Assembly: GCF_900091505.1 (NCBI RefSeq)
Contig: NZ_LT607409.1
Coordinates: forward strand, 1,984,001-2,048,000
Source of the DNA: Micromonospora chokoriensis
Lineage (GTDB): Bacteria > Actinomycetota > Actinomycetes > Mycobacteriales > Micromonosporaceae
DNA length: 64,000 nt
Reading direction: 5' to 3'
The position numbers and the translations under genes were made by a program. The notes under the pieces were generated by a model that was given only the letters and a program-made list of their open reading frames with translations, did not search any database and had not been told where the DNA came from. Below are positions 34,890 through 42,780 of the stretch, piece after piece. The first letter of the stretch is position 1, and every line of letters starts with the position of its first letter.

Positions 34890-35543
34890 ATGAGACTCGT
34901 TCTGGTTGGTCCGCCGGGGGCGGGCAAGGGCACTCAGGCCGAGTTCATCGCCGCACACCTCTCGGTGCCGAAGATCTCGACCGGGGACATCTTCCGGTCG
35001 AACGTCACCCAGGGCACCCCGCTCGGTGTCGAGGCGAAGCGGTACATGGACGCGGGCGAGCTGGTTCCGGACGAGGTCACCATCAACATGGTCCGGGACC
35101 GGCTGGCCGAGCCCGACGCCAGCGAGGGGTTCCTGCTCGACGGTTTCCCGCGGACCACTCCGCAGGCTGCCGCTCTGGACAAGCTCCTCGCCGACCTGGG
35201 GACGGCGCTCGATCTGGTCCTGGAGTTGGTGGTCGACGACGACGAGGTGATCCGGCGGCTGTCCGGCCGGCGTACCTGCCGGGGTTGCGGCAAGATCTGG
35301 CACGTCGAGTTCGACGCCACCACCCGGCCGGGCATCTGTGACCGGTGCGGCGCCGAGCTGTTCCAGCGCGACGACGACAAGCCGGAGACGATCGCCACCC
35401 GGCTCCGGGAATACAGCGAGAAGACCGCGCCCCTGGTCGACTACTACGGCGCCCAGGGCAAGCTGGTCGGGATCGACGCCACCGGGCCGGTGGAGGACGT
35501 CACCACCCGGGCCATCGACGCCCTGCGGTCCTACGGCGGCTGA
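34890..35543 (+). CDS. adk: Adenylate kinase, zinc-LID type
   Basis: 217 residues, starting at the base after the secY stop. The P-loop [10 protein letters not shown] is at 7-16 and the AMP-binding STGDIFR at 30-36. The long LID carries four cysteines at 130, 133, 150 and 153, predicted to bind zinc. It interconverts 2 ADP with ATP and AMP. Its place in secY-adk-map is widely conserved. Confidence 0.98.
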   Translation: MRLVLVGPPGAGKGTQAEFIAAHLSVPKISTGDIFRSNVTQGTPLGVEAKRYMDAGELVPDEVTINMVRDRLAEPDASEGFLLDGFPRTTPQAAALDKLLADLGTALDLVLELVVDDDEVIRRLSGRRTCRGCGKIWHVEFDATTRPGICDRCGAELFQRDDDKPETIATRLREYSEKTAPLVDYYGAQGKLVGIDATGPVEDVTTRAIDALRSYGG

Positions 35544-35572
35544 GGTCCGGCCGGGCCGCGGCGGATAGAGTG

Positions 35573-35609
35573 CGAACAGCGGGGTACGCGAGACGTGCCC
35601 CGCTGTTCG
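35573..35609 (+). promoter_or_regulatory. Hairpin in the map leader, loop shared with the rpsM leader
   Basis: CGAACAGCGGGG (35573-35584) pairs exactly with CCCCGCTGTTCG (35598-35609); T-G, A-T, C-G and G-C inside extend it to a 16-bp stem with loop CGAGA. The apical 13 bases GTACGCGAGACGT (35584-35596) recur at 38473-38485 before rpsM. TAGAGT (35566-35571) just upstream may be a -10 element. Confidence 0.6.
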
Positions 35610-35630
35610 GCAACGAAAGGTAATCGCTCC

Positions 35631-36482
35631 ATGCGTCGTCCCCAGCTGGACATCCAGCTGAAGACCCCTGACCAGATCGAGAAGATGCGGGCCGCCGGGC
35701 TGGTGGTGGCCGAGGCGCTCCGCCGGATGCGGGAGGCTGTCGCCCCGGGTGTGAGCACCGCCGATCTGGACGCCATCGCCGAGTCGACCATCCGCGAGGC
35801 GGGTGGCGTTCCGTCGTTCAAGGGCTACCACGGCTTCCCGGCGTCGATCTGCTCCTCGGTCAACGAGCAGATCGTGCACGCCATCCCCTCGCCGAAGCAG
35901 GTGCTCTCCGAGGGCGACCTCATCTCCATCGACTGCGGCGCGGTGCTGGACGGGTGGCACGGCGACTCCGCGATCACCGTTGGGGTCGGCGACGTCGACC
36001 CGGCCCTGTTGAAGATGGCCGAGGTGGCCGAGGACGCCATGTGGGCCGGCATCGCCGCCGCTGCCCGTGGCGCGGCGAGCGGCAGGGGCCGGCTCACGGA
36101 CATCTCGCACGCGGTGGAGACCGCCGTCCGCAAGGGCGGCCGGTACGGCATCGTCGACGGCTACGGCGGGCACGGCATCGGTACGGAGATGCACCAGGAC
36201 CCGCATGTGCTCAACCACGGCCGCCCGGGCAAGGGCCCACGCCTGGTCGCCGGCATGGCGTTGGCGATCGAGCCGATGATCACGATGGCGTCCCCGCGTA
36301 CCGTCGAGTTGTCCGACGGGTGGACGGTGGTCACCCGGGACGGCTCGGTGGCGGCGCACGTCGAGCACTCGATGGCTCTGCTGTCGGACGGGGTGTGGGT
36401 GCTGACCGCGTTCGACGGGGGCCGGGCCCGACTGGGCGACCTGGTCACCGCGCGCCAGCCCGCCGTCTCCACGACCTCCTGA
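35631..36482 (+). CDS. map: Methionine aminopeptidase, type I
   Basis: 283 residues from ATG 35631, behind GAAAGGTAATCG; an upstream ATG overlaps the hairpin. Metal ligands are in LDGWHGDSAIT (D), GHGIGTEMHQDPHV (H) and the EPMIT stretch (E). It removes the initiator methionine from nascent chains. There is a short N-terminal extension but no SH3-binding zinc finger. Confidence 0.96.
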   Translation: MRRPQLDIQLKTPDQIEKMRAAGLVVAEALRRMREAVAPGVSTADLDAIAESTIREAGGVPSFKGYHGFPASICSSVNEQIVHAIPSPKQVLSEGDLISIDCGAVLDGWHGDSAITVGVGDVDPALLKMAEVAEDAMWAGIAAAARGAASGRGRLTDISHAVETAVRKGGRYGIVDGYGGHGIGTEMHQDPHVLNHGRPGKGPRLVAGMALAIEPMITMASPRTVELSDGWTVVTRDGSVAAHVEHSMALLSDGVWVLTAFDGGRARLGDLVTARQPAVSTTS

Positions 36483-36544
36483 CCGGTCGACCCGGGGTCG
36501 GGCGCCCCTGACCGGCCAGCCCACCCCGACGCCGTTCCACCCTG

Positions 36545-36622
36545 ATGATCGACTCCGTCTCGCCGAGGTGGCGGTATCAGGTCGCTCGGACAGCCCCAGG
36601 TCGGCGATCTGGAGTGGATCAT
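36545..36622. repeat. 78-bp dispersed palindrome, copy A
   Basis: Ends ATGATCGACTCC and GGAGTGGATCAT; the two 35-base halves pair with about nine mismatches around a short centre. Length and GATCNACTC ends match copies at 37503-37581 and 51078-51154. It directly abuts the tandem repeat that follows. Confidence 0.75.
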
Positions 36623-36748
36623 GGGCGGGTCGGGCCGGGGTTCGGGCGGGTCGGGCCGGGGTTCGGGCGGGTCGGGCCGGGGTTCGGGCGGGTCGGGCCG
36701 GGGTTCGGGCGGGTCGGGCCGGGGTTCGGGCGGGTCGCGCCGGGGTCC
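36623..36748 (+). repeat. Six tandem 21-bp G-rich units
   Basis: The unit starts GGGCGGGTCGGGCCGGGG and ends TTC, with five exact copies from 36623, 36644, 36665, 36686 and 36707 and a diverged sixth at 36728. The exact units each have four runs of three or more G with loops of one or two bases, i.e. a G-quadruplex motif. Confidence 0.9.
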
Positions 36749-36875
36749 GGGAGGGGGAAGGGTCGTGACGGGGGCAGGCAGGGACCCGCGCGGGTCGGGA
36801 CGCGGGCGGGTCGGGACCCGGAAGGGCCGGAACGCGGGCGGGCCGGACTGGCGGGGCGGTGGCATGCTTGCCGGC

Positions 36876-37463
36876 ATGGACGGGCGCGACGGGATGCGAG
36901 CGGCGGACGCGGACCGGGAAGCAGTGGCCGAACGGCTGCGGGTGGCCCTCAACGAGGGCCGGTTGGACCTGCACGAGTACGACGAGCGGTTGCAGCGGGC
37001 GTATGCGGCACGCACGTACGCCGATCTTGAGGTGCTGCTCACCGACCTGCCGCCGGTGGCGCCCACGCAGCGGTCGGGCCTGACGCCAGTCGCGGGCGCC
37101 GCTCCGGCGGTCGGCGTGCCGGATGGCCAGCCCGGCTCGGTCGCGACCCGCGGTGTGACCGCCCGCTGGCTGGCCGAGGTGTGGATGCCGTACCTGAACG
37201 TGATCGCCATCGTGGTGACGATCTGGGCGGTGACCTCGCTGCTCAGTCGGGACCTGCTCTACTTCTGGCCGGTGTGGGTGGCCGGGCCGTGGGGTGCGGT
37301 GCTGCTGGTGCGCACGATCACCGGGCTGACTGGGGGAGAGCCGCAGCGCCAGGCAATCGAGCGGGACCGCCGCCGGCAGCGTAAACGAGACAAGCGGGAG
37401 CGGCGGCGCGAACTGCGCGCCACCGAGTCGGATGAAACGGACGATCCCACCGCACCGGCCTGA
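36876..37463 (+). CDS. DUF1707 membrane protein
   Basis: 195 residues from ATG 36876 (MDGRDGMRAADADREAVAER); ATG 36864 and 36894 are alternatives. Residues 5-60 form the DUF1707 domain with ADREAVAERLRVAL and GRLDLHEYDERL, a short SHOCT-like module frequent in actinobacteria. Two hydrophobic segments follow (LNVIAIVVTIWAVTSLL and LYFWPVWVAGPWGAVLLV) and then a very basic tail (RDRRRQRKRDKRERRREL). Probably a small inner-membrane protein; role unknown. Confidence 0.85.
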   Translation: MDGRDGMRAADADREAVAERLRVALNEGRLDLHEYDERLQRAYAARTYADLEVLLTDLPPVAPTQRSGLTPVAGAAPAVGVPDGQPGSVATRGVTARWLAEVWMPYLNVIAIVVTIWAVTSLLSRDLLYFWPVWVAGPWGAVLLVRTITGLTGGEPQRQAIERDRRRQRKRDKRERRRELRATESDETDDPTAPA

Positions 37464-37502
37464 CCCGGCGCCACTTCACCGTCGACGGCCGGCGCGGATT
37501 CC

Positions 37503-37581
37503 TTGATCGACTCGGGTTTCAGGAAGTCGGGGTGTCGAAGGCGGTTTGTCACCGCAGGTTCCGTGAAGGCGAGTCGATCAA
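37503..37581. repeat. 79-bp palindrome, copy B (degenerate)
   Basis: TTGATCGACTCG (37503-37514) and CGAGTCGATCAA (37570-37581) are a perfect 12-bp terminal inverted repeat; the interior pairs poorly. GTCGGGGTGTC inside matches copy C. Confidence 0.7.
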
Positions 37582-37760
37582 CGTTTGCGACAACCGAGTG
37601 CCGGGCGCCGGGCTTCGCCGGCGGTGTCGATCAACGTCCGCCAACCGAGTGTCGGGTGTCGGCCCCGCTGGCGGGGCCGATCGACGTCCGCGGCCCTGAG
37701 TCCCGCAGGCCGTGCCGACCGACGTCCTCGGTCCGAGGCCCCCCAACGGCGTCGATCATG
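37573..37760 (+). repeat. Degenerate direct repeats with GATCAACG/GATCGACG
   Basis: Three successive segments begin TCGATCAACG, TCGATCAACG and CGATCGACG at spacing of roughly 50-55 bases (about 37573, 37626 and 37679), each followed by a CCGAGTG- or CCTGAGT-like stretch and a GC-rich hairpin. Limits are approximate. Confidence 0.5.
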
Positions 37761-37820
37761 GCGTGCCGCTCGGTAACTTCATGATCGACGAGGGTCTGCG
37801 GGTCGGGGCGGGTGGCCGGT

Positions 37821-37850
37821 TTGGCGGGCGACTGCTGGCGGGCGTACACT
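37821..37850 (+). promoter_or_regulatory. Putative infA operon promoter
   Basis: TTGGCG (37821-37826), an 18-base spacer and TACACT (37845-37850), giving a leader of about 148 bases before infA. Confidence 0.5.
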
Positions 37851-38004
37851 TTCAGATCGGCGCACAGCGTCCACTCCGGCATGCCCACCCTGCGCTTCGG
37901 TGGGAGCTGGAGCCGCGGCTGGCGCGGTCTTCTGGTCAAGGTCAGATTTCCGTGTAAGGCGTTGTGGGCCGCCCGGAGCAATCGACGTCAGGACAGCGGA
38001 GGAC

Positions 38005-38226
38005 ATGCCGAAAAAAGACGGAGCCATTGAGATCGAGGGTCGGGTCATCGAGCCCCTGCCGAACGCCATGTTCCGGGTGGAGCTCGCGAACGGCCACAAG
38101 GTGTTGGCTCACATCAGCGGGAAGATGCGGCAGCACTACATCCGCATCCTTCCGGAAGACCGGGTCGTCGTCGAACTCTCGCCGTACGACCTGACCCGCG
38201 GGCGCATCGTCTACCGCTACAAGTAG
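38005..38226 (+). CDS. infA: Translation initiation factor IF-1
   Basis: 73 residues starting [20 protein letters not shown] at ATG 38005, behind GCGGAGGAC. The S1/OB-fold core with [19 protein letters not shown] and the ending RIVYRYK are canonical. IF-1 covers the ribosomal A site during initiation. First gene of the alpha-like operon. Confidence 0.98.
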   Translation: MPKKDGAIEIEGRVIEPLPNAMFRVELANGHKVLAHISGKMRQHYIRILPEDRVVVELSPYDLTRGRIVYRYK

Positions 38227-38316
38227 TCCTGACGACGGCCGGGAAGTCCGTGTCCGTCTTCGACGTCCGGCGTCGTGCATCGCGCGTCCCCGGGCCAGAT
38301 GGGAAGTAAGGCAACC

Positions 38317-38430
38317 GTGAAGGTCAAGCCGAGCGTCAAGAGGATCTGCAACAAGTGCCGGGTTATCCGCCGGCACGGCCGGGTCATGGTCATCTGCAGT
38401 GACCCGCGCCACAAGCAGCGCCAGGGCTGA
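38317..38430 (+). CDS. rpmJ: 50S ribosomal protein L36
   Basis: 37 residues from GTG behind GGGAAGTAAGGC, too short for the usual length cut-offs: [20 protein letters not shown], ending RHKQRQG. The zinc ligands C11, C14, C27 and H32 are all present, so this is the zinc-binding form. It stands between infA and rpsM as expected. Confidence 0.97.
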   Translation: MKVKPSVKRICNKCRVIRRHGRVMVICSDPRHKQRQG

Positions 38431-38472
38431 GTCAGCCCCACACATCACACATGCTCGTCCCAGCCGCGAGCG

Positions 38473-38487
38473 GTACGCGAGACGTAC
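38473..38487 (+). promoter_or_regulatory. Hairpin in the rpsM leader
   Basis: GTACGCGAGACGTAC: stem GTACG/CGTAC with loop CGAGA. The first 13 bases are identical to the apex of the map leader hairpin. The surrounding 213-base gap between rpmJ and rpsM contains several other GC-rich inverted repeats (for example near 38502-38522) and no gene. Confidence 0.55.
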
Positions 38488-38643
38488 TCCTTCGTGGCTG
38501 ACCCCCGGTCGGAGGCCGGGGCCCGCTTGGGCAGCGACCGATCCCGGTCGCCGGCGCGTATCGCGTCGGAAAGACGGGACGGCCGGTAGCGGGGTGGGAC
38601 GGGTCCACACCTCCGCCACACATTACGAGGAGTACGCCCGCAC

Positions 38644-39024
38644 ATGGCACGTCTAGTCGGCGTGGATCTCCCCCGCGAGAAGCGGTTGGAGATCGCGCTC
38701 ACCTACATCTTCGGGGTCGGTCGCACCCGCGCCCTGGAGACGCTCGCCGCTACCGGCATCTCGCCGGACAAGCGCGCTCGGGACCTCACGGACGAGGAGC
38801 TCGTGCAGCTCCGCGACCACATCGAGGGCAACTACAAGGTTGAAGGCGACCTGCGCCGCGAGGTCGCTGCTGACATCCGCCGCAAGGTTGAGATCGGCTG
38901 CTACGCCGGCATCCGGCACCGCCGGGGCCTGCCCGTGCGTGGCCAGCGGACCAAGACCAACGCCCGGACCCGCAAGGGCCCGAAGCGGACCGTGGCCGGC
39001 AAGAAGAAGCCCGGCAAGAAGTAA
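38644..39024 (+). CDS. rpsM: 30S ribosomal protein S13
   Basis: 126 residues beginning [40 protein letters not shown] is the conserved C-terminal motif, ending in a Lys-rich tail that contacts the P-site tRNA. The ATG follows ACGAGGAGTACGCCCGCAC. Confidence 0.98.
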   Translation: MARLVGVDLPREKRLEIALTYIFGVGRTRALETLAATGISPDKRARDLTDEELVQLRDHIEGNYKVEGDLRREVAADIRRKVEIGCYAGIRHRRGLPVRGQRTKTNARTRKGPKRTVAGKKKPGKK

Positions 39025-39111
39025 GACGTAGACCGGAATACGGGTCTAGGTCCGCCGAGCACGGCCAGGCCGCAACCTGTATCGGAAGTCAACTAGGAGC
39101 GCAGAAGACTT

Positions 39112-39519
39112 ATGCCACCGAAGGCTCGTGCCGGAGCCGCTGTCAAGAAGGTCCGGCGCAAGGAACGCAAGAACGTCGCCCACGGGCAGGCGCACATCAA
39201 GAGCACGTTCAACAACACCATCGTGTCCATCACGGACCCGACCGGTGCGGTCATCTCGTGGGCCTCCGCCGGCCAGGTCGGCTTCAAGGGCTCCCGCAAG
39301 TCGACTCCGTTCGCCGCGCAGCTCGCCGCCGAGGCTGCCGCGCGTCGCGCCATGGAGCACGGCATGCGCAAGGTCGACGTGTTCGTCAAGGGCCCCGGCT
39401 CCGGCCGGGAGACCGCCATCCGTTCGCTGCAGGCCGTGGGCCTCGAGGTCGGGCAGATCTCCGACGTCACCCCGCAGCCGCACAACGGATGCCGTCCGCC
39501 GAAGCGTCGCCGGGTCTGA
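39112..39519 (+). CDS. rpsK: 30S ribosomal protein S11
   Basis: 135 residues. [20 protein letters not shown] and [20 protein letters not shown] are conserved, and the end [11 protein letters not shown] is invariant in most bacteria. S11 forms part of the platform at the mRNA exit. Confidence 0.98.
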
Positions 39520-39532
39520 GAGGTAGAGAGAG

Positions 39533-40159
39533 ATGGCTCGTTACACCGGTGCTGACTGCCGCCGTTGCCGGCGGGAGAAGATGAAGCTGTTCCTCAAGGG
39601 CAGCAAGTGCGATGGCCCGAAGTGCCCGTTCGAGTCCCGGCCGTTCCCGCCCGGGCAGCACGGCCGCGGCCGCACCAAGGAGACGGAGTACCTGCTCCAG
39701 CTCCGCGAGAAGCAGAAGGCCCGCCGCGTCTACGGCGTGCTGGAGAAGCAGTTCCGCGGTTACTACGAGGAAGCCGTCGGCAAGCAGGCGAAGACCGGTG
39801 AGGTCCTCCTGCAGATCCTCGAGTCGCGGCTGGACAACGTCGTTTACCGGGCCGGCTTCGCCCACTCGCGGGACATGGCCCGCCAGCTGGTCAAGCACGG
39901 TCACTTCACGGTGAACGGCAAGAAGGTCGACATCCCGTCGTACCGCGTCAAGGAGCACGACATCATCGAGGTTCGGGGCAAGAGCAAGGAGCTCACCCCG
40001 TTCGTCGTCGCGCAGGCCCAGGCCGGCTCGAAGACGGTCCCGGCGTGGCTTGAGGCCATCCCGAGCCAGATGAAGGTGCTCGTGCACTCCCTCCCGGCCC
40101 GGCAGGTCATCGACACGCAGGTCCAGGAGCAGCTGATCGTCGAGCTCTACTCCAAGTAG
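39533..40159 (+). CDS. rpsD: 30S ribosomal protein S4, zinc-binding form
   Basis: 208 residues. The N-terminus has cysteines at 9, 12, 26 and 31 (CRRC, CDGPKC), the zinc-binding S4 form. The S4 RNA-binding domain starts at RLDNVVYRAGFAHSRDMARQ. S4 starts 30S assembly and is the autoregulator of the alpha operon in enterobacteria. Confidence 0.98.
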   Translation: MARYTGADCRRCRREKMKLFLKGSKCDGPKCPFESRPFPPGQHGRGRTKETEYLLQLREKQKARRVYGVLEKQFRGYYEEAVGKQAKTGEVLLQILESRLDNVVYRAGFAHSRDMARQLVKHGHFTVNGKKVDIPSYRVKEHDIIEVRGKSKELTPFVVAQAQAGSKTVPAWLEAIPSQMKVLVHSLPARQVIDTQVQEQLIVELYSK

Positions 40160-40257
40160 TCGGGCTCGTTGCGGTGGCCCGTCCGGATGGGCGGGCCACC
40201 GGAACAGTTTGTGTCGTGGACGTCAAATAGCGGGCGTCCCGGAAGAGAAGAGAAAAG

Positions 40258-41280
40258 ATGCTCATCAGCCAGCGACCCTCCCTGTCCGAGGAGTCGATCA
40301 ACGAGACCCGGTCGCGGTTCGCCATCGAGCCGCTGGAGCCGGGCTTCGGCTACACCCTGGGTAACTCGCTGCGGCGTACGCTGCTGTCGTCGATCCCGGG
40401 CGCGGCCGTCACCTCGATCAAGATCGACGGCGTTCTGCACGAGTTCACCACGATCCCCGGTGTCAAGGAGGACGTGGTCGAGCTCGTCATGAACATCAAG
40501 GAGCTGTGCGTCAGCTCCGAGCACGACGAGCCGGTCAGCATGTACCTGCGCAAGCAGGGCCCGGGCGACGTGACCGCGGGCGACATCCAGCCCCCGGCCG
40601 GCGTCTCGGTGCACAACCCGGATCTCAAGCTCGCCACCCTCAACGGCAAGGGCCGGCTCGACATGGAGCTGACCGTCGAGCGGGGCCGGGGTTACGTGAC
40701 GGCCGCGCAGAACAAGCAGTCCGGCGCGGAGATCGGCCGGATCCCGGTCGACTCGATCTACTCGCCGGTGCTGAAGGTGACCTACCGCGTCGAGGCGACC
40801 CGTGTGGAGCAGCGCACCGACTTCGACCGGCTGATCATCGACGTCGAGACCAAGCCGTCGATGGGCCCGCGTACCGCGCTGGCCTCCGCCGGTTCGACGC
40901 TGGTGGAGCTCTTCGGGCTGGCCCGGGAGCTGGACGAGACCGCCGAGGGCATCGACATCGGGCCGTCCCCGCAGGACGCCCAGCTGGCGGCGGACCTCGC
41001 TCTGCCGATCGAGGAGCTGGACCTCACCGTCCGCTCCTACAACTGCCTCAAGCGCGAGGGCATCAACTCCGTTGGTGAGCTCATCGGGCGTACCGAGGCC
41101 GACCTCCTCGACATTCGCAACTTCGGTCAGAAGTCGATCGACGAGGTCAAGATGAAGCTCGCCGGGATGGGTCTCGGGCTGAAGGACTCGGCTCCGAACT
41201 TCGACCCGGCGCACGTCGTGGACACCTTCGGCGAGGCCGACTACGACACCGACGACTACCGCGAGACCGAGCAGCTCTAG
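40258..41280 (+). CDS. rpoA: DNA-directed RNA polymerase subunit alpha
   Basis: 340 residues. The N-terminal dimerisation domain (1-230) includes [20 protein letters not shown]; the C-terminal domain (about 255-320) has [20 protein letters not shown], which binds UP elements and activators. GAAGAGAAGAGAAAAG precedes the ATG. Confidence 0.98.
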   Translation: MLISQRPSLSEESINETRSRFAIEPLEPGFGYTLGNSLRRTLLSSIPGAAVTSIKIDGVLHEFTTIPGVKEDVVELVMNIKELCVSSEHDEPVSMYLRKQGPGDVTAGDIQPPAGVSVHNPDLKLATLNGKGRLDMELTVERGRGYVTAAQNKQSGAEIGRIPVDSIYSPVLKVTYRVEATRVEQRTDFDRLIIDVETKPSMGPRTALASAGSTLVELFGLARELDETAEGIDIGPSPQDAQLAADLALPIEELDLTVRSYNCLKREGINSVGELIGRTEADLLDIRNFGQKSIDEVKMKLAGMGLGLKDSAPNFDPAHVVDTFGEADYDTDDYRETEQL

Positions 41281-41314
41281 TCCGCGCTGCCGCCACAACT
41301 GAGGAGCACCAAAA

Positions 41315-41872
41315 ATGCCCACGCCCACCAAGGGCCCCCGCCTCGGCGGCAGCCCCTCGCACGAGCGGCTGATGCTGGCCAACCTGGCCACTGCGCTGTT
41401 CCAGCACGGCAAGATCCAGACCACCGAGACGAAGGCTCGGCGGCTGCGTCCGCTGGCCGAGCAGCTCATCACCAAGGCCAAGCGCGGTGACCTCGCCTCG
41501 CGTCGGCGGGTGCTGGGTGTCGTCAAGGACAAGGACGTGGTCTACGCCCTGTTCGACCAGATCGCGCCCCGGTACGCCAACCGCCCCGGCGGTTACACCC
41601 GGATCGTGAAGACCGGCCCGCGCAAGGGTGACGCCGCTCCGATGGCGATCATCGAGCTGGTGGAGGAGCTTCAGGTCGCCGAGCCGAAGGCGAACAAGAA
41701 GACCGCCGCCCGCAAGGCCGCGCAGCAGGACAAGGTCGAGGCGCTCGCCCCGGCCGAGGAGGCCCCGAAGTCGGCCGAGACCGACCAGGACTCCGAGGCG
41801 CCGGTGTCGGCGTCCGGTGACACCGACGCCGCCCGCGAGGACAGCGACGAGGCCACCGAGAACAAGGCCTGA
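41315..41872 (+). CDS. rplQ: 50S ribosomal protein L17 with acidic tail
   Basis: 185 residues. The L17 domain (1-118) starts [20 protein letters not shown] and includes [20 protein letters not shown]. Residues from about 122 are an Ala/Glu/Asp-rich extension, first lysine-rich and then acidic. Enterobacterial L17 is about 127 residues; this longer form is seen in actinobacteria. Confidence 0.96.
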   Translation: MPTPTKGPRLGGSPSHERLMLANLATALFQHGKIQTTETKARRLRPLAEQLITKAKRGDLASRRRVLGVVKDKDVVYALFDQIAPRYANRPGGYTRIVKTGPRKGDAAPMAIIELVEELQVAEPKANKKTAARKAAQQDKVEALAPAEEAPKSAETDQDSEAPVSASGDTDAAREDSDEATENKA

Positions 41873-41883
41873 TCAAGGGCATT

Positions 41884-41920
41884 GTCGGGCCCGGCACCCC
41901 ATCGGGGTGTCGGGCCCGAC
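41884..41920 (+). terminator. 17-bp hairpin between rplQ and truA
   Basis: Arms 41884-41900 and 41904-41920 pair over 17 positions with one G-T wobble around ATC. It starts 12 bases after the rplQ stop and ends 19 bases before truA, so truA probably depends on partial read-through. Confidence 0.75.
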
Positions 41921-41939
41921 CCGTTACAGGAGGTACGAG

Positions 41940-42770
41940 GTGGACGAGCTGATCCGGCTGCGGCTGGACGTCTCGTACGACGGCACTGACTTCTCCGGGT
42001 GGGCCCCACAGCCGACCCGCCGCACCGTCGCCGGGGTGCTGATCGAGACTCTGGCGCTGGTCCTCGGGGCCGGCACGGCCACCGGGCTGACAGTGGCCGG
42101 GCGGACCGACGCCGGGGTGCACGCCACCGGGCAGGTGTGCCACCTGGACCTACCCGCGGACGTGTGGCGGGAACACGAGGGGCGGTTGCTGCGCCGCCTG
42201 GCCCGGCTGCTCCCCACCGACGTGCGCGTACGCGCGATGACCGAGGTGCCGGCGGACTTCGACGCCCGGTTCTCGGCGACCTTCCGACGCTACGAGTACC
42301 GGGTCACCGACGCGCCCTTCGGCGCGGAGCCGCTGCGCCGGCACGAGGTGCTGGCCTGGCCGAAGCCGCTGGACCTGGCCGCACTGAACGCTGCTGCCGG
42401 GGGCCTGGTCGGGGAGCACGACTTCGCCGCGTACTGCCGGCGCAAGGAGAACGCGACCACCCTGCGCGAGGTGACCCGGCTGGACTGGCGGCGCGACCCG
42501 GACGGGATCCTGGTCGCCACCGTGCAGGCCGACGCGTTCTGCCAGGCGATGGTGCGCAGCCTGGTGGGGGCGATGCTGGTGGCGGGCGACGGCCGTCGCC
42601 CGGTCGAGTGGCCGGGCAGCCTGCTCACCCAGCAGGCCCGGTCCAGCGAGGTGACAGTGGCACCGGCGCGCGGGTTGACGCTGGTCGCGGTCGGCTACCC
42701 GGCCGATCCGGCGGACTACGCCCGCCGCGCCGACCTCACCCGGCGGCTGCGGGTCCCCATCAAGGGCTGA
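41940..42770 (+). CDS. truA: tRNA pseudouridine(38-40) synthase TruA
   Basis: 276 residues from GTG 41940, 6 bases after ACAGGAGGT; longer in-frame starts lie inside rplQ. The catalytic aspartate is D57 in AGRTDAGVHATGQVCHLD. RYEYRVTD and FCQAMVRSLVGAML follow as in the family. It modifies the anticodon arm of tRNAs. Its position after rplQ is common. Confidence 0.96.
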   Translation: MDELIRLRLDVSYDGTDFSGWAPQPTRRTVAGVLIETLALVLGAGTATGLTVAGRTDAGVHATGQVCHLDLPADVWREHEGRLLRRLARLLPTDVRVRAMTEVPADFDARFSATFRRYEYRVTDAPFGAEPLRRHEVLAWPKPLDLAALNAAAGGLVGEHDFAAYCRRKENATTLREVTRLDWRRDPDGILVATVQADAFCQAMVRSLVGAMLVAGDGRRPVEWPGSLLTQQARSSEVTVAPARGLTLVAVGYPADPADYARRADLTRRLRVPIKG

Positions 42771-42780
42771 CCCGCCCGGG

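Larger units (their letters stand above)
36483..36875 (+). other. Intergenic region map - DUF1707 gene
   Basis: 393 bases. A GGTC/GACC-closed hairpin follows the map stop; then come the 78-bp palindrome and the 21-bp G-rich repeats listed separately. The remaining 36749-36875 is G-rich on this strand with further GGG runs. An open frame runs through it into the next gene but is translated only as Gly/Ser/Arg repeats and is not taken as coding. Confidence 0.65.
37464..38004 (+). other. Intergenic region DUF1707 gene - infA
   Basis: 541 bases. No gene is credible. It contains palindrome copy B (37503-37581), degenerate GATCNACG repeats to about 37760, an ATGATCGACGAGGG remnant near 37781, and the infA promoter at 37821-37850. 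It looks like a site where repeats have accumulated. Confidence 0.7.

Noticed and set aside
36621..36875. Extension of the DUF1707 gene through the G-rich repeats (Gly/Ser/Arg repeat N-terminus)
   Set aside because: The frame is open only because 21 is divisible by three; DUF1707 proteins start close to the ATG at 36876, and the repeat abuts a palindrome with no ribosome binding site.
36545..37760. CRISPR array
   Set aside because: The direct repeats are contiguous (21 bp) or degenerate (about 53 bp) with no unique spacers of constant length, and no cas genes are present.
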